A stretch of 64,000 bases of DNA, from assembly GCF_002835735.1 (NCBI RefSeq), contig NZ_PISD01000008.1, forward strand, positions 186,001 through 250,000. The letters run 5' to 3'. How positions within the stretch are numbered: position 1 is the first letter of the stretch; each line of letters begins with the position of its first letter. Source of the DNA: Cytobacillus horneckiae. Its GTDB lineage: Bacteria; Bacillota; Bacilli; Bacillales; Cytobacillaceae. Of the stretch, positions 25,206-34,960 are shown in pieces. A model generated the notes under the pieces. That model was not told the DNA's origin. It saw only the letters and a list, made by a program, of their open reading frames with translations, and made no database searches. The translations under genes were made by a program, and so were the position numbers.

Positions 25206-26948
25206 TTGCATAATCGAAGATGGAGCAATGAACAGCTAAGAACACAAGTTGAAGTAGTTAACGGTACAATAAAGCCCCATATTATATTAAAAAAGGCAAC
25301 TTATCTAAATACCTATTTGCACCAATGGCTAAAAGCTCACATTTGGATTTATGAGGACCGAATTGTGTATGTGGGAGAAAACCTCCCAGATGATTTAACT
25401 GGCATTGAGATTATAGATTGTAAAAATCAATATGTAGTACCAGGATATATCGAACCTCACTGTCATCCTTACCAATTATATAATCCTGTTACTTTTGCTG
25501 AACATGGGGGACAGTTCGGTACAACTACTTTCATTAATGATAATTTAACTCTTTTCCTTGAACTATCAACACCACAAGCATTTAAATTAATAGATGAATT
25601 GAAAGATATTCCCTCAAGTTTATATTGGTGGTGTCGCTTTGATAGCCAAACAGATTTGCCTAATAATGATAATATTTTTAATAGTGACGATGTGCTTGCT
25701 TGGTTAAATAATGAAAATGTTATACAAGGTGGAGAATTAACAGCTTGGCCGAAGTTATTAAATGGAGATAATACCATGTTGTCATGGGTTCAAGAAACAA
25801 AGTCTCTACACAAAAAAGTCGAAGGTCACTTTCCGGGTGCATCTGAACGAACGCTTGCAAAGATGATGCTATTAGGCACTGATTGTGACCATGAAGCGAT
25901 GACCGGGAAGGAAGCGCTCACCCGTCTAACACAAGGTTATACTGTATCATTAAGACAATCTTCTATTAGGCCAGACTTGGAAGAAATACTAAAAGAATTA
26001 ATAGAATTGAATGTGGAACGATTTGATAGGTTCTTCTTTACAACAGATGGATCGCATCCATACTTTTTTGAACAAGGAATGACTGATGAATTAATTCGGA
26101 TCGCCATAAAGAGCGGTATCCCGATACCTGAGGCATATAATATGGCTAGCTATAATATTGCTAAGTATTATGATATCGAACATTTACATGGATCTATCGC
26201 AACAGGCAGAATTGCAAATATAAATTTTCTAACAAGCAAAGAGAACCCTACTCCTTGGAGTGTACTATCTAAAGGTGAATGGATCAAAAAAGAAGGTGAG
26301 GACCTTAGAAAATTTCAGCCAATTGATTGGGAAAGGCATGGTATTTCTAAGATTAAGCTAAATTGGCAATTAGAAGAGAAGGATATAACTTTAATAGAAC
26401 CGATAGGAATCCAGTTAATGAATAATGTCATTACCAAAACTTATGAGAGCCGACTTGATCTAAATAGCTCGCAAATTCATTCAGACTCTGATGAATGTTA
26501 CCTAATGATGATAGCTAAAGATGGATCTTGGAGAGTAAACACATTAGTTAAAGGATTTGCAAATCAAATAGGCGGGTTTGCTAGTTCTTATTCTGGAACG
26601 GGAGACATTTTAATTATTGGAAAAAATAAATCAGACATGATACAAGCATTTCAAAGGGTAAAAGAGTTGGGTGGCGGGATCGTATTGGTTGAAAATGATA
26701 CAATCATCCACGAAATGGAATTACCGTTATCTGGAATTATGTCTAAAAAAGATATGCATTCATTAATCCAAGAAGAGGTGCATTTGAAAAATTTATTAAA
26801 AGAAAGGGGATTTAGCTATAATGATCCCTCGTTTACTTTATTATTTTTCTCTGCAACTCATTTACCTTTTATAAGGATAACGCCTAGCGGACTCATTGAT
26901 GTCAAAGCAAATAAAGTACTTTTGTCACCGACTGCGAGAAATATTTAG
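25206..26948 (+). CDS. yerA: YerA-like adenine deaminase family protein
   Basis: A 580-residue amidohydrolase of the adenine deaminase family, very like B. subtilis YerA from memory. The metal-binding start YIEPHCHPYQ near residues 83-92 carries the two His of the HxH site; GHFPGASERTLAKM and TTDGSHPYFF carry further conserved residues. The C-terminal third (from about 390) is the adenine-deaminase C domain. Start is TTG 25206 after GGGAGGG. True adenine deaminases convert adenine to hypoxanthine; the YerA branch has not been firmly proven to do so. It stands alone, between a pseudogene and an unrelated pair. Confidence 0.88.
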   Translation: MHNRRWSNEQLRTQVEVVNGTIKPHIILKKATYLNTYLHQWLKAHIWIYEDRIVYVGENLPDDLTGIEIIDCKNQYVVPGYIEPHCHPYQLYNPVTFAEHGGQFGTTTFINDNLTLFLELSTPQAFKLIDELKDIPSSLYWWCRFDSQTDLPNNDNIFNSDDVLAWLNNENVIQGGELTAWPKLLNGDNTMLSWVQETKSLHKKVEGHFPGASERTLAKMMLLGTDCDHEAMTGKEALTRLTQGYTVSLRQSSIRPDLEEILKELIELNVERFDRFFFTTDGSHPYFFEQGMTDELIRIAIKSGIPIPEAYNMASYNIAKYYDIEHLHGSIATGRIANINFLTSKENPTPWSVLSKGEWIKKEGEDLRKFQPIDWERHGISKIKLNWQLEEKDITLIEPIGIQLMNNVITKTYESRLDLNSSQIHSDSDECYLMMIAKDGSWRVNTLVKGFANQIGGFASSYSGTGDILIIGKNKSDMIQAFQRVKELGGGIVLVENDTIIHEMELPLSGIMSKKDMHSLIQEEVHLKNLLKERGFSYNDPSFTLLFFSATHLPFIRITPSGLIDVKANKVLLSPTARNI

Positions 26949-26971
26949 TAGGATATAGAAGCAACTGAGGG

Positions 26972-26998
26972 CATTTTTTCATTAGGAAGAAATGCCAT
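26972..26998 (+). terminator. Weak hairpin after yerA
   Basis: GGCATTTTTT pairs with AAGAAATGCC over a CATTAGG loop; the following ATTCTTATG is only moderately T-rich. Confidence 0.45.
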
Positions 26999-27124
26999 TC
27001 TTATGTAAAAAAATGACTTAAACAAATCAATAATAATATATTAAAAGAGAATAATGATTTATTGATATTCAATAAATAGTGTATTAAAATCAAATTACTA
27101 ATATTATTAATTGAGGTGCTTTTT

Positions 27125-27607
27125 ATGAAACAGGGAACGACATTATTTTTAAAAATAGCTGTTCTTCTTATCGGCGCTCCCGTTCTTGCAATATGTATAT
27201 TTGGATTGCCTATGATAGCTAAAGGAGCAGCGGAAAGTAATTCGGAGTTCGCTTATGCACTATATGGCATTTTAATAGTTATGTATGTATCAGTGCTCCC
27301 GTTTTTCGCTGCTTTGTATCAAGCTTTTAAACTTTTGAGTTATATTGACAAGAACAAAGCGTTCTCGGAAATATCTGTAAAAGCTTTAAAGATTATTAAA
27401 TATTGTGCAATCACAATCAGTGCCCTATATGTGGTTAGTATGCCATTCTTCTATATTTTTGCTGAGATAGATGATGCACCTGGCGTCATATTAATTGGAA
27501 TGCTCATTATTTTTGCTGCAATGGTTATCGCAGTCTTTGCTGCTGTTCTCCAAAGACTATTGCAAGAAGCAATCAATATAAAATCAGAAAATGATTTAAC
27601 GGTCTGA
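27125..27607 (+). CDS. DUF2975 membrane protein
   Basis: A 160-residue integral membrane protein with four hydrophobic segments (about 8-30, 42-68, 86-110, 118-145), matching the DUF2975 family. ATG 27125 follows GAGGTG; a GTG three codons earlier overlaps that site. It sits 11 bp before a small HTH regulator, the standard partner for this family (compare YoaS-YozG in B. subtilis), so the two probably form a membrane-sensor/regulator or toxin-like switch. The signal sensed is not known. Confidence 0.85.
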   Translation: MKQGTTLFLKIAVLLIGAPVLAICIFGLPMIAKGAAESNSEFAYALYGILIVMYVSVLPFFAALYQAFKLLSYIDKNKAFSEISVKALKIIKYCAITISALYVVSMPFFYIFAEIDDAPGVILIGMLIIFAAMVIAVFAAVLQRLLQEAINIKSENDLTV

Positions 27608-27618
27608 GGTGAAAAATA

Positions 27619-27840
27619 ATGGCGATTATAATCAATATTGATGTGATGTTGGCTAAAAGAAAAATGAGTGTAACAGAACTTTCGGAGAGGGTTGGAATAA
27701 CAATGGCTAATCTTTCTATTTTGAAGAATGGAAAGGCAAAGGCAATTAGACTTTCAACATTAGATGCAATTTGTAAGGCTTTAGAATGTCAGCCTGGAGA
27801 CATTTTAGAATACAAAAGTGAAGAAGACACGCAAGAATAA
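27619..27840 (+). CDS. Small XRE-family HTH regulator (YozG-like)
   Basis: A 73-residue protein that is one Cro/CI helix-turn-helix: MAIIINIDVMLAKRKMSVTE then LSERVGITMANLSILKNGKA for the two helices and ALECQPGDILEYK as the closing helix. ATG 27619 follows GAGGTG. It is coupled to the DUF2975 gene 11 bp upstream and probably regulates that pair. Confidence 0.9.
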   Translation: MAIIINIDVMLAKRKMSVTELSERVGITMANLSILKNGKAKAIRLSTLDAICKALECQPGDILEYKSEEDTQE

Positions 27841-28137
27841 ACAATAAAAAACGATGCAGCGGTATCAAATCGCGAATATTAACGAAAAGCTATCCTTCCA
27901 TAAAGTGAAGCAAAACACTGCCATTGCTTTGTTGAAAGACAGGACTGATGGCATAAGAAATAATCAATGGAGGGGTTGCTAATTGGAAATAGTTATTGAT
28001 ATTAACCATTATAAGCACTATAATTAGTGTATAAAAGTTCATGGATGTATAAGTAATGTGAGATTGCCTATCTCTATGTCTTTTTTATATTTTTAATGGT
28101 GAGATGGATAACTAGTAGGATAAACTGCTTAGATATT
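27841..28137. other. Intergenic region upstream of formate dehydrogenase
   Basis: No gene I can support. A 43-codon frame from ATG 27854 lacks a ribosome site. The stretch before 28138 should hold the formate dehydrogenase promoter, but no clear boxes stand out. Confidence 0.35.
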
Positions 28138-28201
28138 AGCCCGCCATAAAATAGTTTGTGCAAAGTCGTATGCACACTATTTTATGGCGGGCTTTTTATT
28201 T
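28138..28201 (+). terminator. Long hairpin terminator just before formate dehydrogenase
   Basis: AGCCCGCCATAAAATAGT (28138 on) pairs perfectly with ACTATTTTATGGCGGGCT (to 28192), capped by an inner TTGTGCA/TGCACA stem; TTTTTATTTT follows. It ends only 20 bp before the TTG start region, so it either isolates the operon from upstream transcripts or works as an attenuator. Confidence 0.85.
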
Positions 28202-28221
28202 TGGAAAAAGGAGAGTTGACA

Positions 28222-31180
28222 TTGTCTGAATTAGTGAGAGTGAAGATAAATGGAGAAGAACATGAAGTAGAAAAGGGCATTCGCATTCTCGATTTTCTTT
28301 TGCGTCAAGGAATAGAGCACCCCCATATTTGTTATTCAGAAGTATTAGGCCCAATACAAACATGTGATACTTGCATGTGTGAGGTAGATGGGAAAATTAT
28401 AAGAGCCTGCTCTACGGTAATGGAGGAAGGAATGAATATAATGACTTCCTCAGAACGATCCATAACTGCACAAACAGAAGCAATGGACCGGATTTTGGAG
28501 AATCACTTACTTTATTGTACGGTTTGCGACAATAATAACGGGAATTGCCGTGTGCATAATACAGCGGAATTGTTAGAAGTTGAACATCAAACTCGTCCAT
28601 TCCGAGAAAAAGGATATGAAGTAGATATGTCACATCCTTTTTACCGCTACGATCCGAATCAATGTATTCTTTGTGGGCGTTGTGTAGAAGTATGCCAAGA
28701 TTTACAGGTTAATGAAACATTAACGATTGATTGGGAAAGAGAGATTCCACGTGTCATGTGGGATAATGGCTTATCCATTAATGAATCTTCCTGTGTATCT
28801 TGCGGACAATGTGCAACAGTTTGTCCTTGTAACGCACTAATGGAGAAATCGATGCTTGGAGAAGCCGGATTTATGACGGCCATTTCAAAAGATTTATTAA
28901 ACCCTATGGTTGAGCTTATTAAAGAAGTCGAACCAGACTATAAGACCATTTTTGCATTATCTGAGGTAGAGGCGGCAATGCGGGAGACTCGTACGAAAAA
29001 AACCAAAACAGTTTGTACATTTTGTGGAGTAGGATGTTCATTTGAAGTATGGACAAAAGGACGGGAAATCTTAAAAATCGAACCCACTGAAAATGGACCT
29101 GTAAACAGCGTTTCTACTTGTGTTAAAGGAAAGTTTGGATGGGATTTTGTTAATAGTGAGCAACGACTAACAACCCCTTTAATCAGAAAAGGGGATGAGT
29201 TCGTCCCTGCAACTTGGGATGAAGCCATGACATTGATTGCAGAAAAAATGAGCACGATTAAACAATCCTATGGTGGGCATGGAATAGGCTTTGTAAGCTC
29301 TTCTAAAACAACGAACGAAGATTCATATCTGATGCAAAAATTAGCTCGTCAAGTATTTGAATCAAACAACATTGACAACTGTTCAAGATACTGTCAGTCA
29401 CCTGCCACAGATGGACTGCTTGCGACAGTTGGACACGGAGGTGACTCCGGTACAATTAAAGATATTGCCAATGCAGGTCTTGTTATCATTATTGGTGCCA
29501 ACCCAACGGAAGGTCATCCCGTACTAGCGACTCGGGTAAAGCGCGCACAGAAATTAAACGGCCAAAAATTAATTGTTTCCGATCTTCGAAAACATGAAAT
29601 GGCGGAGCGTTCCGATTTGTTTTTACATCCAAAACAGGGGACCGATTATGTATGGATAACGGCTATTGCCAAATATATCATCGATCAGGGATGGCATGAA
29701 GAAAAATTCATTGAAAAACGTGTAAATCAATATAGTGAATATCTAAATCTACTTGAGAAATACACACTTGAATATGCAGAGGAAGCAACTGGTCTATCAA
29801 AAGAGCAACTAATTGAAACGGCCAGAATGATTCACGAAGCAGATGGAACATGTATTTTATGGGGGATGGGTGTCACTCAAAATATTGCTGGATCCCATAC
29901 TTCAGCAGCTATTGCTAACCTTCTACTAATAACAGGAAACTTTGGCCGCCCTGGTGCAGGCGCATATCCTCTTCGCGGCCATAACAATGTTCAAGGGTCC
30001 TGTGATATGGGTACCCTTCCGCAATGGCTTCCAGGTAATCAACGATTATCAGACGATAAAGCTCGTGCAAAGTTTGAAAAAGCATACGGGGTAAAAATTT
30101 CTGATAAGCCAGGGCTAACAAACATCGAAATGTTAGAAGCAGTGGAGAAAGACGAATTGAAAGCAATGTATTTAATGGGTGAGGATATGGCATGGGTTGA
30201 TTCAAACTCAAACCATGTACATGATACGCTCAGTAAACTAGAAATTTTTTGTCGTCCAGGATGTGTTCTTAACCAAAACTGCACAATTTGCAGATGTTGT
30301 CTTACCAGCAGCACCGTCACTTGAGAAAGATGGTACCTTTACAAATACGGAGCGGCGTATTCAACGGCTTTATCGTGCGCTTGATCCATTAGGCGAATCC
30401 AAACCAGATTGGTGGATCATTCAACAAATTGCGCAATATATGGGTGCTAATTGGGACTATGATCATCCAAGCGAAATAATGGAAGAGATTGCAAGTTTAT
30501 CTCCGATTTTTGCAGGTGTATCGTATGAAAGGCTTGAAGGATGGAATAGTTTAATTTGGCCAGTACAAAAAGATGGTACTGATGAGCCGCTTCTTTATAC
30601 TAAATATTTTAACTTTCCAGATGGTAAAGCTCGTTTTTCTCTTGAAGAATATGTTCCGCCTATTGAGTTTGCAGATGAATTTGACCTTATTTTGAATAAT
30701 GGACGGCTTTTAGAGCATTTCCATGAAGGAAATATGACTAATAAATCAAAGGGAATTCAATATAAATTACCTGAAGTATTTGTAGAAGTTTCACTGGAAC
30801 TTTCCCGAGAGCGTGGTATCAAAGACGGTTCTCTCGTTCGTCTTATGTCACCCTATGGTGCTATTAAACTCAGCGCAGTAGTAACAGATCGGGTACGGGG
30901 AAAGGAATTATACGTACCAATGCACTCAGTAAGTCATGAAAATGCTATCAATCTACTAACTGGAAGTGTCGGTGATGTTCGGACACAAACACCTGCGTAT
31001 AAACAAACGAAAGTAAGAATGGAATTAATAAATGTAAAAGGTAATAATCCACTTCCTATTCATAATCCTCGGTATGCCAAGCGAAATCCACAGCTAGGTG
31101 TACAGATGGAGCGTAAATGGGCACGAAATGATTATATCCCAATTGCAGATATGAATGAAAACTCAAGGAGGACGAAGTAA
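28222..31180 (+). pseudogene. Formate dehydrogenase alpha subunit (YjgC/YrhE-like), split by one frameshift
   Basis: Start TTG 28222 follows AAAGGAG. The first part, to a stop at 30324, has a 2Fe-2S site (Cys37, 48, 51, 63), a His95/Cys99-102-109 cluster, two ferredoxin 4Fe-4S motifs (Cys148-158 and 191-201), the CxxCxxxC cluster (Cys265-272, Cys300) and the molybdenum ligand Cys391 in CSRYCQSP, so it is the cysteine rather than selenocysteine form. At 30245-30250 a run of six T shifts the frame; with five T the protein continues as VVQDVFLTKTAQFADVVLPA into the frame ending at 31180. Removing one base gives 985 residues, the usual family length. It is either a recent inactivation or a homopolymer error. 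Confidence 0.9.
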
Positions 31181-31665
31181 TGGCTGAACCGATATGTAAA
31201 GTTGCTGAGCCTATTTTGAATGAAGATGAAATTCAAAACCAAGTTCTTGAGAAAGTTTTACAGGATATTACTAAAAACGTTGATGGCATTCAAGAAACAA
31301 TTAAATTACTTCAAGAGCTCCACGAGAGTGGAATTCTTGAAGCTGTTAATAGTTTGATAGAAGCCAAAGAGCAAATCGCTAAAATTGTGGTGGGTCAAAG
31401 TTTACGTCCTCCTGTCACAAATGCAATTAATAATGCAATGGCTACAGCTGGAATATTGACAGAAGTCAATCCTGAAACAACGAAGAAAATGACAGATAGT
31501 CTATCTAAAGGGCTTCAAAAAGCCGAGGAGGGAATTCAACTAAATAAAAAAGTAGGTTTATTTGATCTGTTAAAACTAATGAAAGACCCTGATGTTAACC
31601 GTGCAATGAGATTTGGTATAGACTTTTTGAAAGGTTTAGGAGAAGGAATGAAGGTAAAGGAGTAA
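31180..31665 (+). CDS. DUF1641 protein (YjgD/YrhD-like), formate dehydrogenase partner
   Basis: A 161-residue helical protein of the DUF1641 family, which regularly follows YjgC/YrhE-type formate dehydrogenase genes in Bacillus. Its ATG overlaps the dehydrogenase stop codon (TAATG). The middle segment GILEAVNSLIEAKEQIAKI and the C-terminal LLKLMKDPDVNRAMRFGIDF are typical. It carries no cofactor motif and may be an assembly or docking subunit; the coupling implies translation depends on ribosomes finishing the frameshifted upstream gene. Confidence 0.88.
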   Translation: MAEPICKVAEPILNEDEIQNQVLEKVLQDITKNVDGIQETIKLLQELHESGILEAVNSLIEAKEQIAKIVVGQSLRPPVTNAINNAMATAGILTEVNPETTKKMTDSLSKGLQKAEEGIQLNKKVGLFDLLKLMKDPDVNRAMRFGIDFLKGLGEGMKVKE

Positions 31666-31733
31666 ACTTCAAAAGTAAGTTCCATTGCATAAAAAAGTTG
31701 GTTTAGAAGATAAATTTATAAAGGAGGGGAGCA

Positions 31734-32138
31734 ATGTCAGCAATATATAAATTAAAAAAAGGAAAATGGGTATTGAAATTTTATCAAAATATATTAAATT
31801 TATCCTTAATTATTCTTAGCTGTGTTCTTATATTCTTTCTATTTAGAGAACTTTTCAATATAGTAAAAGACGCGTTTATTGGAAATAATGATGTACATGA
31901 TATCCTCGGTAGGGTTTTAGTATTTTTCTTGTATTTTGGATTTATTACAATGATTGTTGACTATTTTAAGGAAAATTATCATTTTCCTATAAAGAATCTT
32001 CTCTATATTGGAATTACAGCAACCATTCGTTTTATCATTGTTAACAATGAACATCCGATACAAAATTTATGGTTATCTTTAGTAGTATTAGTCCTTATGA
32101 TTAGTTATTTTTTACCAAATAAAAGGTTGGAAGTTTAA
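31734..32138 (+). CDS. PsiE-family membrane protein
   Basis: A 134-residue protein with four membrane segments and the PsiE-family middle part HFPIKNLLYIGITATIRFII. PsiE is named for induction by phosphate starvation in E. coli, but its function is unknown. ATG 31734 follows AAAGGAGGGG. It is the third gene after formate dehydrogenase, 68 bp downstream of the DUF1641 gene, and may be co-transcribed. Confidence 0.85.
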   Translation: MSAIYKLKKGKWVLKFYQNILNLSLIILSCVLIFFLFRELFNIVKDAFIGNNDVHDILGRVLVFFLYFGFITMIVDYFKENYHFPIKNLLYIGITATIRFIIVNNEHPIQNLWLSLVVLVLMISYFLPNKRLEV

Positions 32139-32160
32139 TCTACAAAAGGGGAAAAACTTA

Positions 32161-32526
32161 ATGACAATAGAACATCAATTCAATATGCTAGTCCGAGAAA
32201 TACGTAAAGAGTGTGTTGGGAATGGACCAAGAGAAATCACCACTCGGTTTGTAGGTCCCTGGGCGATTAGTGAAATGAAAGGGAATCTGACAAATATAGA
32301 AAAGTTTATGATTGAATCAAAAAAAGGACATCAGGTGGTCCATGAAGCAAGGACCACATTAGTAAAAGAAATATATAATGACATTGAAAAAGTGAAAAAG
32401 CTCGAGGACTTGGTTCAGGCAAAACTTGTTAGTATTTTTGCTGATATCAATATTGATTCGGATATTGCAATGACAATTTATGTTTTTGACAAACCTATTA
32501 TTGTAAATAGAGAAAATAAAAATTAA
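32161..32526 (+). CDS. DUF2294 protein
   Basis: A 121-residue soluble protein matching the DUF2294 family: it opens with a helix (IEHQFNMLVREIRKECVGNG), then GPREITTRFVGPWAISEM and LTNIEKFM, and has VHEARTTLVKEI in the middle. Such proteins often sit near formate or hydrogen metabolism genes; the role is unknown. ATG 32161 follows AAGGGG. A terminator follows at 32532, closing the formate dehydrogenase block. Confidence 0.8.
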   Translation: MTIEHQFNMLVREIRKECVGNGPREITTRFVGPWAISEMKGNLTNIEKFMIESKKGHQVVHEARTTLVKEIYNDIEKVKKLEDLVQAKLVSIFADINIDSDIAMTIYVFDKPIIVNRENKN

Positions 32527-32531
32527 TCCAA

Positions 32532-32562
32532 TCTTGTTACTGAAAGAACAAGAGAATTTTTA
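32532..32562 (+). terminator. Intrinsic terminator after the DUF2294 gene
   Basis: TCTTGTT (32532-32538) and AACAAGA (32547-32553) pair over a short loop, followed by GAATTTTTA. Confidence 0.75.
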
Positions 32563-33676
32563 GCTAGTATAAAAAGAATCCACATTTTATATACAGCATG
32601 ATTAGGTTTCAGTCCAAACAAAACGGGATGCAACCGATGAAATATTGTGTTTCTCTATTTCGAAATTGTAACAGCTGGTCGTCCTCTAGTATTTTCTTCG
32701 TTTATCCTAGCAAAGGGGACAATGGACATAAACTGAAAGAGCTACTACAAAAATCACATAATATACTTTAAGTATTAACTATTTATTTTTGCAAAATGAG
32801 AAAAAATTCATCAAAGATATTTGAACAACTCTGTTACTATTCAACCATACTTTGCGGCTTTATTATGTTGTTTACAGACCCATAGCGCGGCTGTCGCAAG
32901 CAGCATAATTCAGTTAATTAACTGGTTTCTGAACTGGATGCTGCTTGTTTGTGTAGTCGTGGTGAAAATATTAAGATATAATTTTGTTAAAATATTATTA
33001 GCAACATGAAAAATTTGGGTTATAATTTAACTATGATAAATGAATTAGACTGAGGGACAATAGTTAAAACTTCTTTTGAAGATATGCGGAATGAAGAAAA
33101 AGTTCCAATTACAATCACATTTACAAAACCACAATCTATAATTATCGTTTTATGCTGGGTATACAATGATTATAAATGCCACCAAAGCAATCGCACTAAT
33201 TGACAGTTGGGGAATTTTATTTAATGGTGAAAAGAGCAAATTATCGAAGTAATTATACATCGTGTTAACGACCGATAATCTCTCATACTCACATGATTCT
33301 ACTACGCTAAATACCTTGATAATTTCATGGTTACAATGAGCGATGTTCTGACAATGCTTTATTACGATGATGCAAGGCGCAAGGGTGACAGTTTGGAGAT
33401 AGATTAAAGTACAAAAATGAAGAGAATATATTCAGAGTGCCTTCGAAAGGTGAAAATAAAAAAATTTAGTTGGATTTGTAGAGGTGTCCGCTCGACGCTC
33501 GCCTCGCGGAAAGCTCGGAAAATCCCAAACCTCATCATTTTAATTTTGGAATGAGTTTCTCTACAGCCTGAATGTATTGTTTATTAGTTAAAAACATTTC
33601 ATAAGTAATATGAATAAAGTGACAATCGCTGGATGGTGAGTTTTTAATAGAGAAAACAGGAGAAGCGATAATAGAG
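32563..33676. other. 1.1-kb intergenic region without recognised gene
   Basis: No frame with family likeness is present. A dyad CAAGCAGCAT/ATGCTGCTTG with an inner CAGTT/AACTG lies at 32897-32947. At 33461-33485 the sequence AAATTTAGTTGGATTTGTAG is nearly repeated at 53022. A GC-rich patch follows at 33486-33520 (CGCTCGACGCTCGCCTCGCGG), unlike its surroundings. A coding-like snippet (VTAGRPLVFSSFILAKG, about 32668-32730) may be a relic. Confidence 0.4.
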
Positions 33677-34306
33677 ATGAAAAATAAAACGATCTATGTT
33701 TTATTAACAGATACAAATACATTATTTACTAAAATGATCAAATGCTATACAAAAGCACCTTATAATCATGTTTCTATCGTTTTTGACGAAAAGCTTAATG
33801 AAATTTATAGCTTTGGAAGAAAATATCCGAGAAATCCACTGATTGCGGGTTTTATTAGAGAAGACGTCTATTTCGGAACTTACCGTTATTTTCACAACAC
33901 AAAATGCTTATTTTTAAAGATTGAAGTTTCAACAAGGGAATACAATCGTATTAGAAATATTATCAAAACCTTTAACAATAATAGGAATATATATTCATAT
34001 AATTTATTGGGACTCTTAGGTGTAGCTATCCAACACCCAATCAATAAAAGAAATAAATACTTTTGTTCGCAATTTGTTGCGGAAATTTTTGAAAAATGCG
34101 GCTTGAATTTATGGGATATTACACCTGCGCTTATTACACCTAATGACTTTTTTATGCATCCTTCCTTCGAAATTGTTTATGAAGGAAGATTGTATGATTA
34201 TCCGTTATTGGACGATGCTATGCTGTCGATGCGAGCGACCGGTTTTAAACATGGGGTTTTTCCTTCTTTAGAGCTTATTAAAAGGAAACTTTATTTTTTA
34301 TTTTAG
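33677..34306 (+). CDS. Permuted papain-like (NlpC/P60 superfamily) protein
   Basis: A 209-residue protein with the circularly permuted NlpC/P60 pattern: His in APYNHVSIVFD (about residue 31) comes before the nucleophile Cys in NKYFCSQFVAEIF (about residue 135). The YiiX/YebB-like group of this superfamily includes amidases and acyltransferases. There is no signal peptide, so it acts in the cytoplasm. ATG 33677 follows AGGAGAAGCG. Gene stands alone between a long gap and a terminator. Function beyond the fold is not assigned. Confidence 0.78.
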   Translation: MKNKTIYVLLTDTNTLFTKMIKCYTKAPYNHVSIVFDEKLNEIYSFGRKYPRNPLIAGFIREDVYFGTYRYFHNTKCLFLKIEVSTREYNRIRNIIKTFNNNRNIYSYNLLGLLGVAIQHPINKRNKYFCSQFVAEIFEKCGLNLWDITPALITPNDFFMHPSFEIVYEGRLYDYPLLDDAMLSMRATGFKHGVFPSLELIKRKLYFLF

Positions 34307-34329
34307 CAATTGCACACTATGAAGTAATT

Positions 34330-34374
34330 AAGCCTAATTTCTCAATTCTACACAGTGAAATTAGGCTTTTTTTG
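34330..34374 (+). terminator. Intrinsic terminator
   Basis: AAGCCTAATTTC pairs perfectly with GAAATTAGGCTT across a 15-base loop; TTTTTTG follows. Confidence 0.9.
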
Positions 34375-34601
34375 ATTTCGATGATACCACATATCCAATA
34401 ACAAAAATTTATTGATTCCTAATCAATAATAATTAATAAACAAAGCATGGCAAAGAAACCCGTTAAAAAACTTGCAGCTTGTTTTCATTCCCCCCTTTTG
34501 TTTACACCCCAAACTAATGAATGATTATATACATAAACAACCAGTTCATTTCTATAACCATGTTCGTTATTTAACAAAAAACCTTGAAACAAAGTCACTG
34601 A

Positions 34602-34700
34602 TTTATCGTAAATCAACTTGCAGTAAAAGCCCGATTGGTTCAACTAACAATCAGTGGGGGATGAAGGAAAAAACCACTACTGAATGAAGTTTCACTTTAT
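34602..34700. repeat. bcr1-like repeat, copy D (truncated, 99 bp)
   Basis: Starts TTTATCGTAAATCAACTTGC and ends GAAGTTTCACTTTAT. It keeps the GCAGTAAAAGCCCGAT junction, GGTTCAACTAACAATCAGTG and the second hairpin in weaker form, but lacks the whole first hairpin. The rest of 34375-34960 shows no gene. Confidence 0.8.
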
Positions 34701-34960
34701 ATGCAGGAATTATTGCCATTCGTTCTCAAAGTCAATAACGATAAAAAATTGTGGACCTGCAGGTAGAAAATAATAGAAATGTATACGTTTTTATGATAGT
34801 ATAATTTAAAATCTCAATATTCTAAAAATAATGAATATACAACCTTCTTGCTTCTCCTGAGCACTTGTGTTTTACGAGAGATTAACCACTGCATTTCCCT
34901 TTAATTTTAAAGGTCATTCTTGTGGTTTTTAATAAAATGAATAAAAAGGAGTTGGGAAAT

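Noticed and set aside
27854-27982. 43-codon ORF before formate dehydrogenase
   Set aside because: No ribosome site and no recognisable domain; kept only as a possible remnant.
27841-28221. Molybdenum-cofactor riboswitch before formate dehydrogenase
   Set aside because: None of the Moco RNA conserved blocks were found; only a terminator hairpin is present.
30245-30250. Programmed frameshift in formate dehydrogenase
   Set aside because: No slippery heptamer with downstream pseudoknot or internal ribosome-site stimulator was evident; a simple extra T is the more likely cause.
28222-30324. Selenocysteine (in-frame TGA) form of formate dehydrogenase
   Set aside because: The metal-ligand position is an ordinary cysteine codon (Cys391); the only stop comes from the frameshift.
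34472-34687. 71-codon open frame
   Set aside because: It overlaps the truncated bcr1-like repeat D and is not protein-like.
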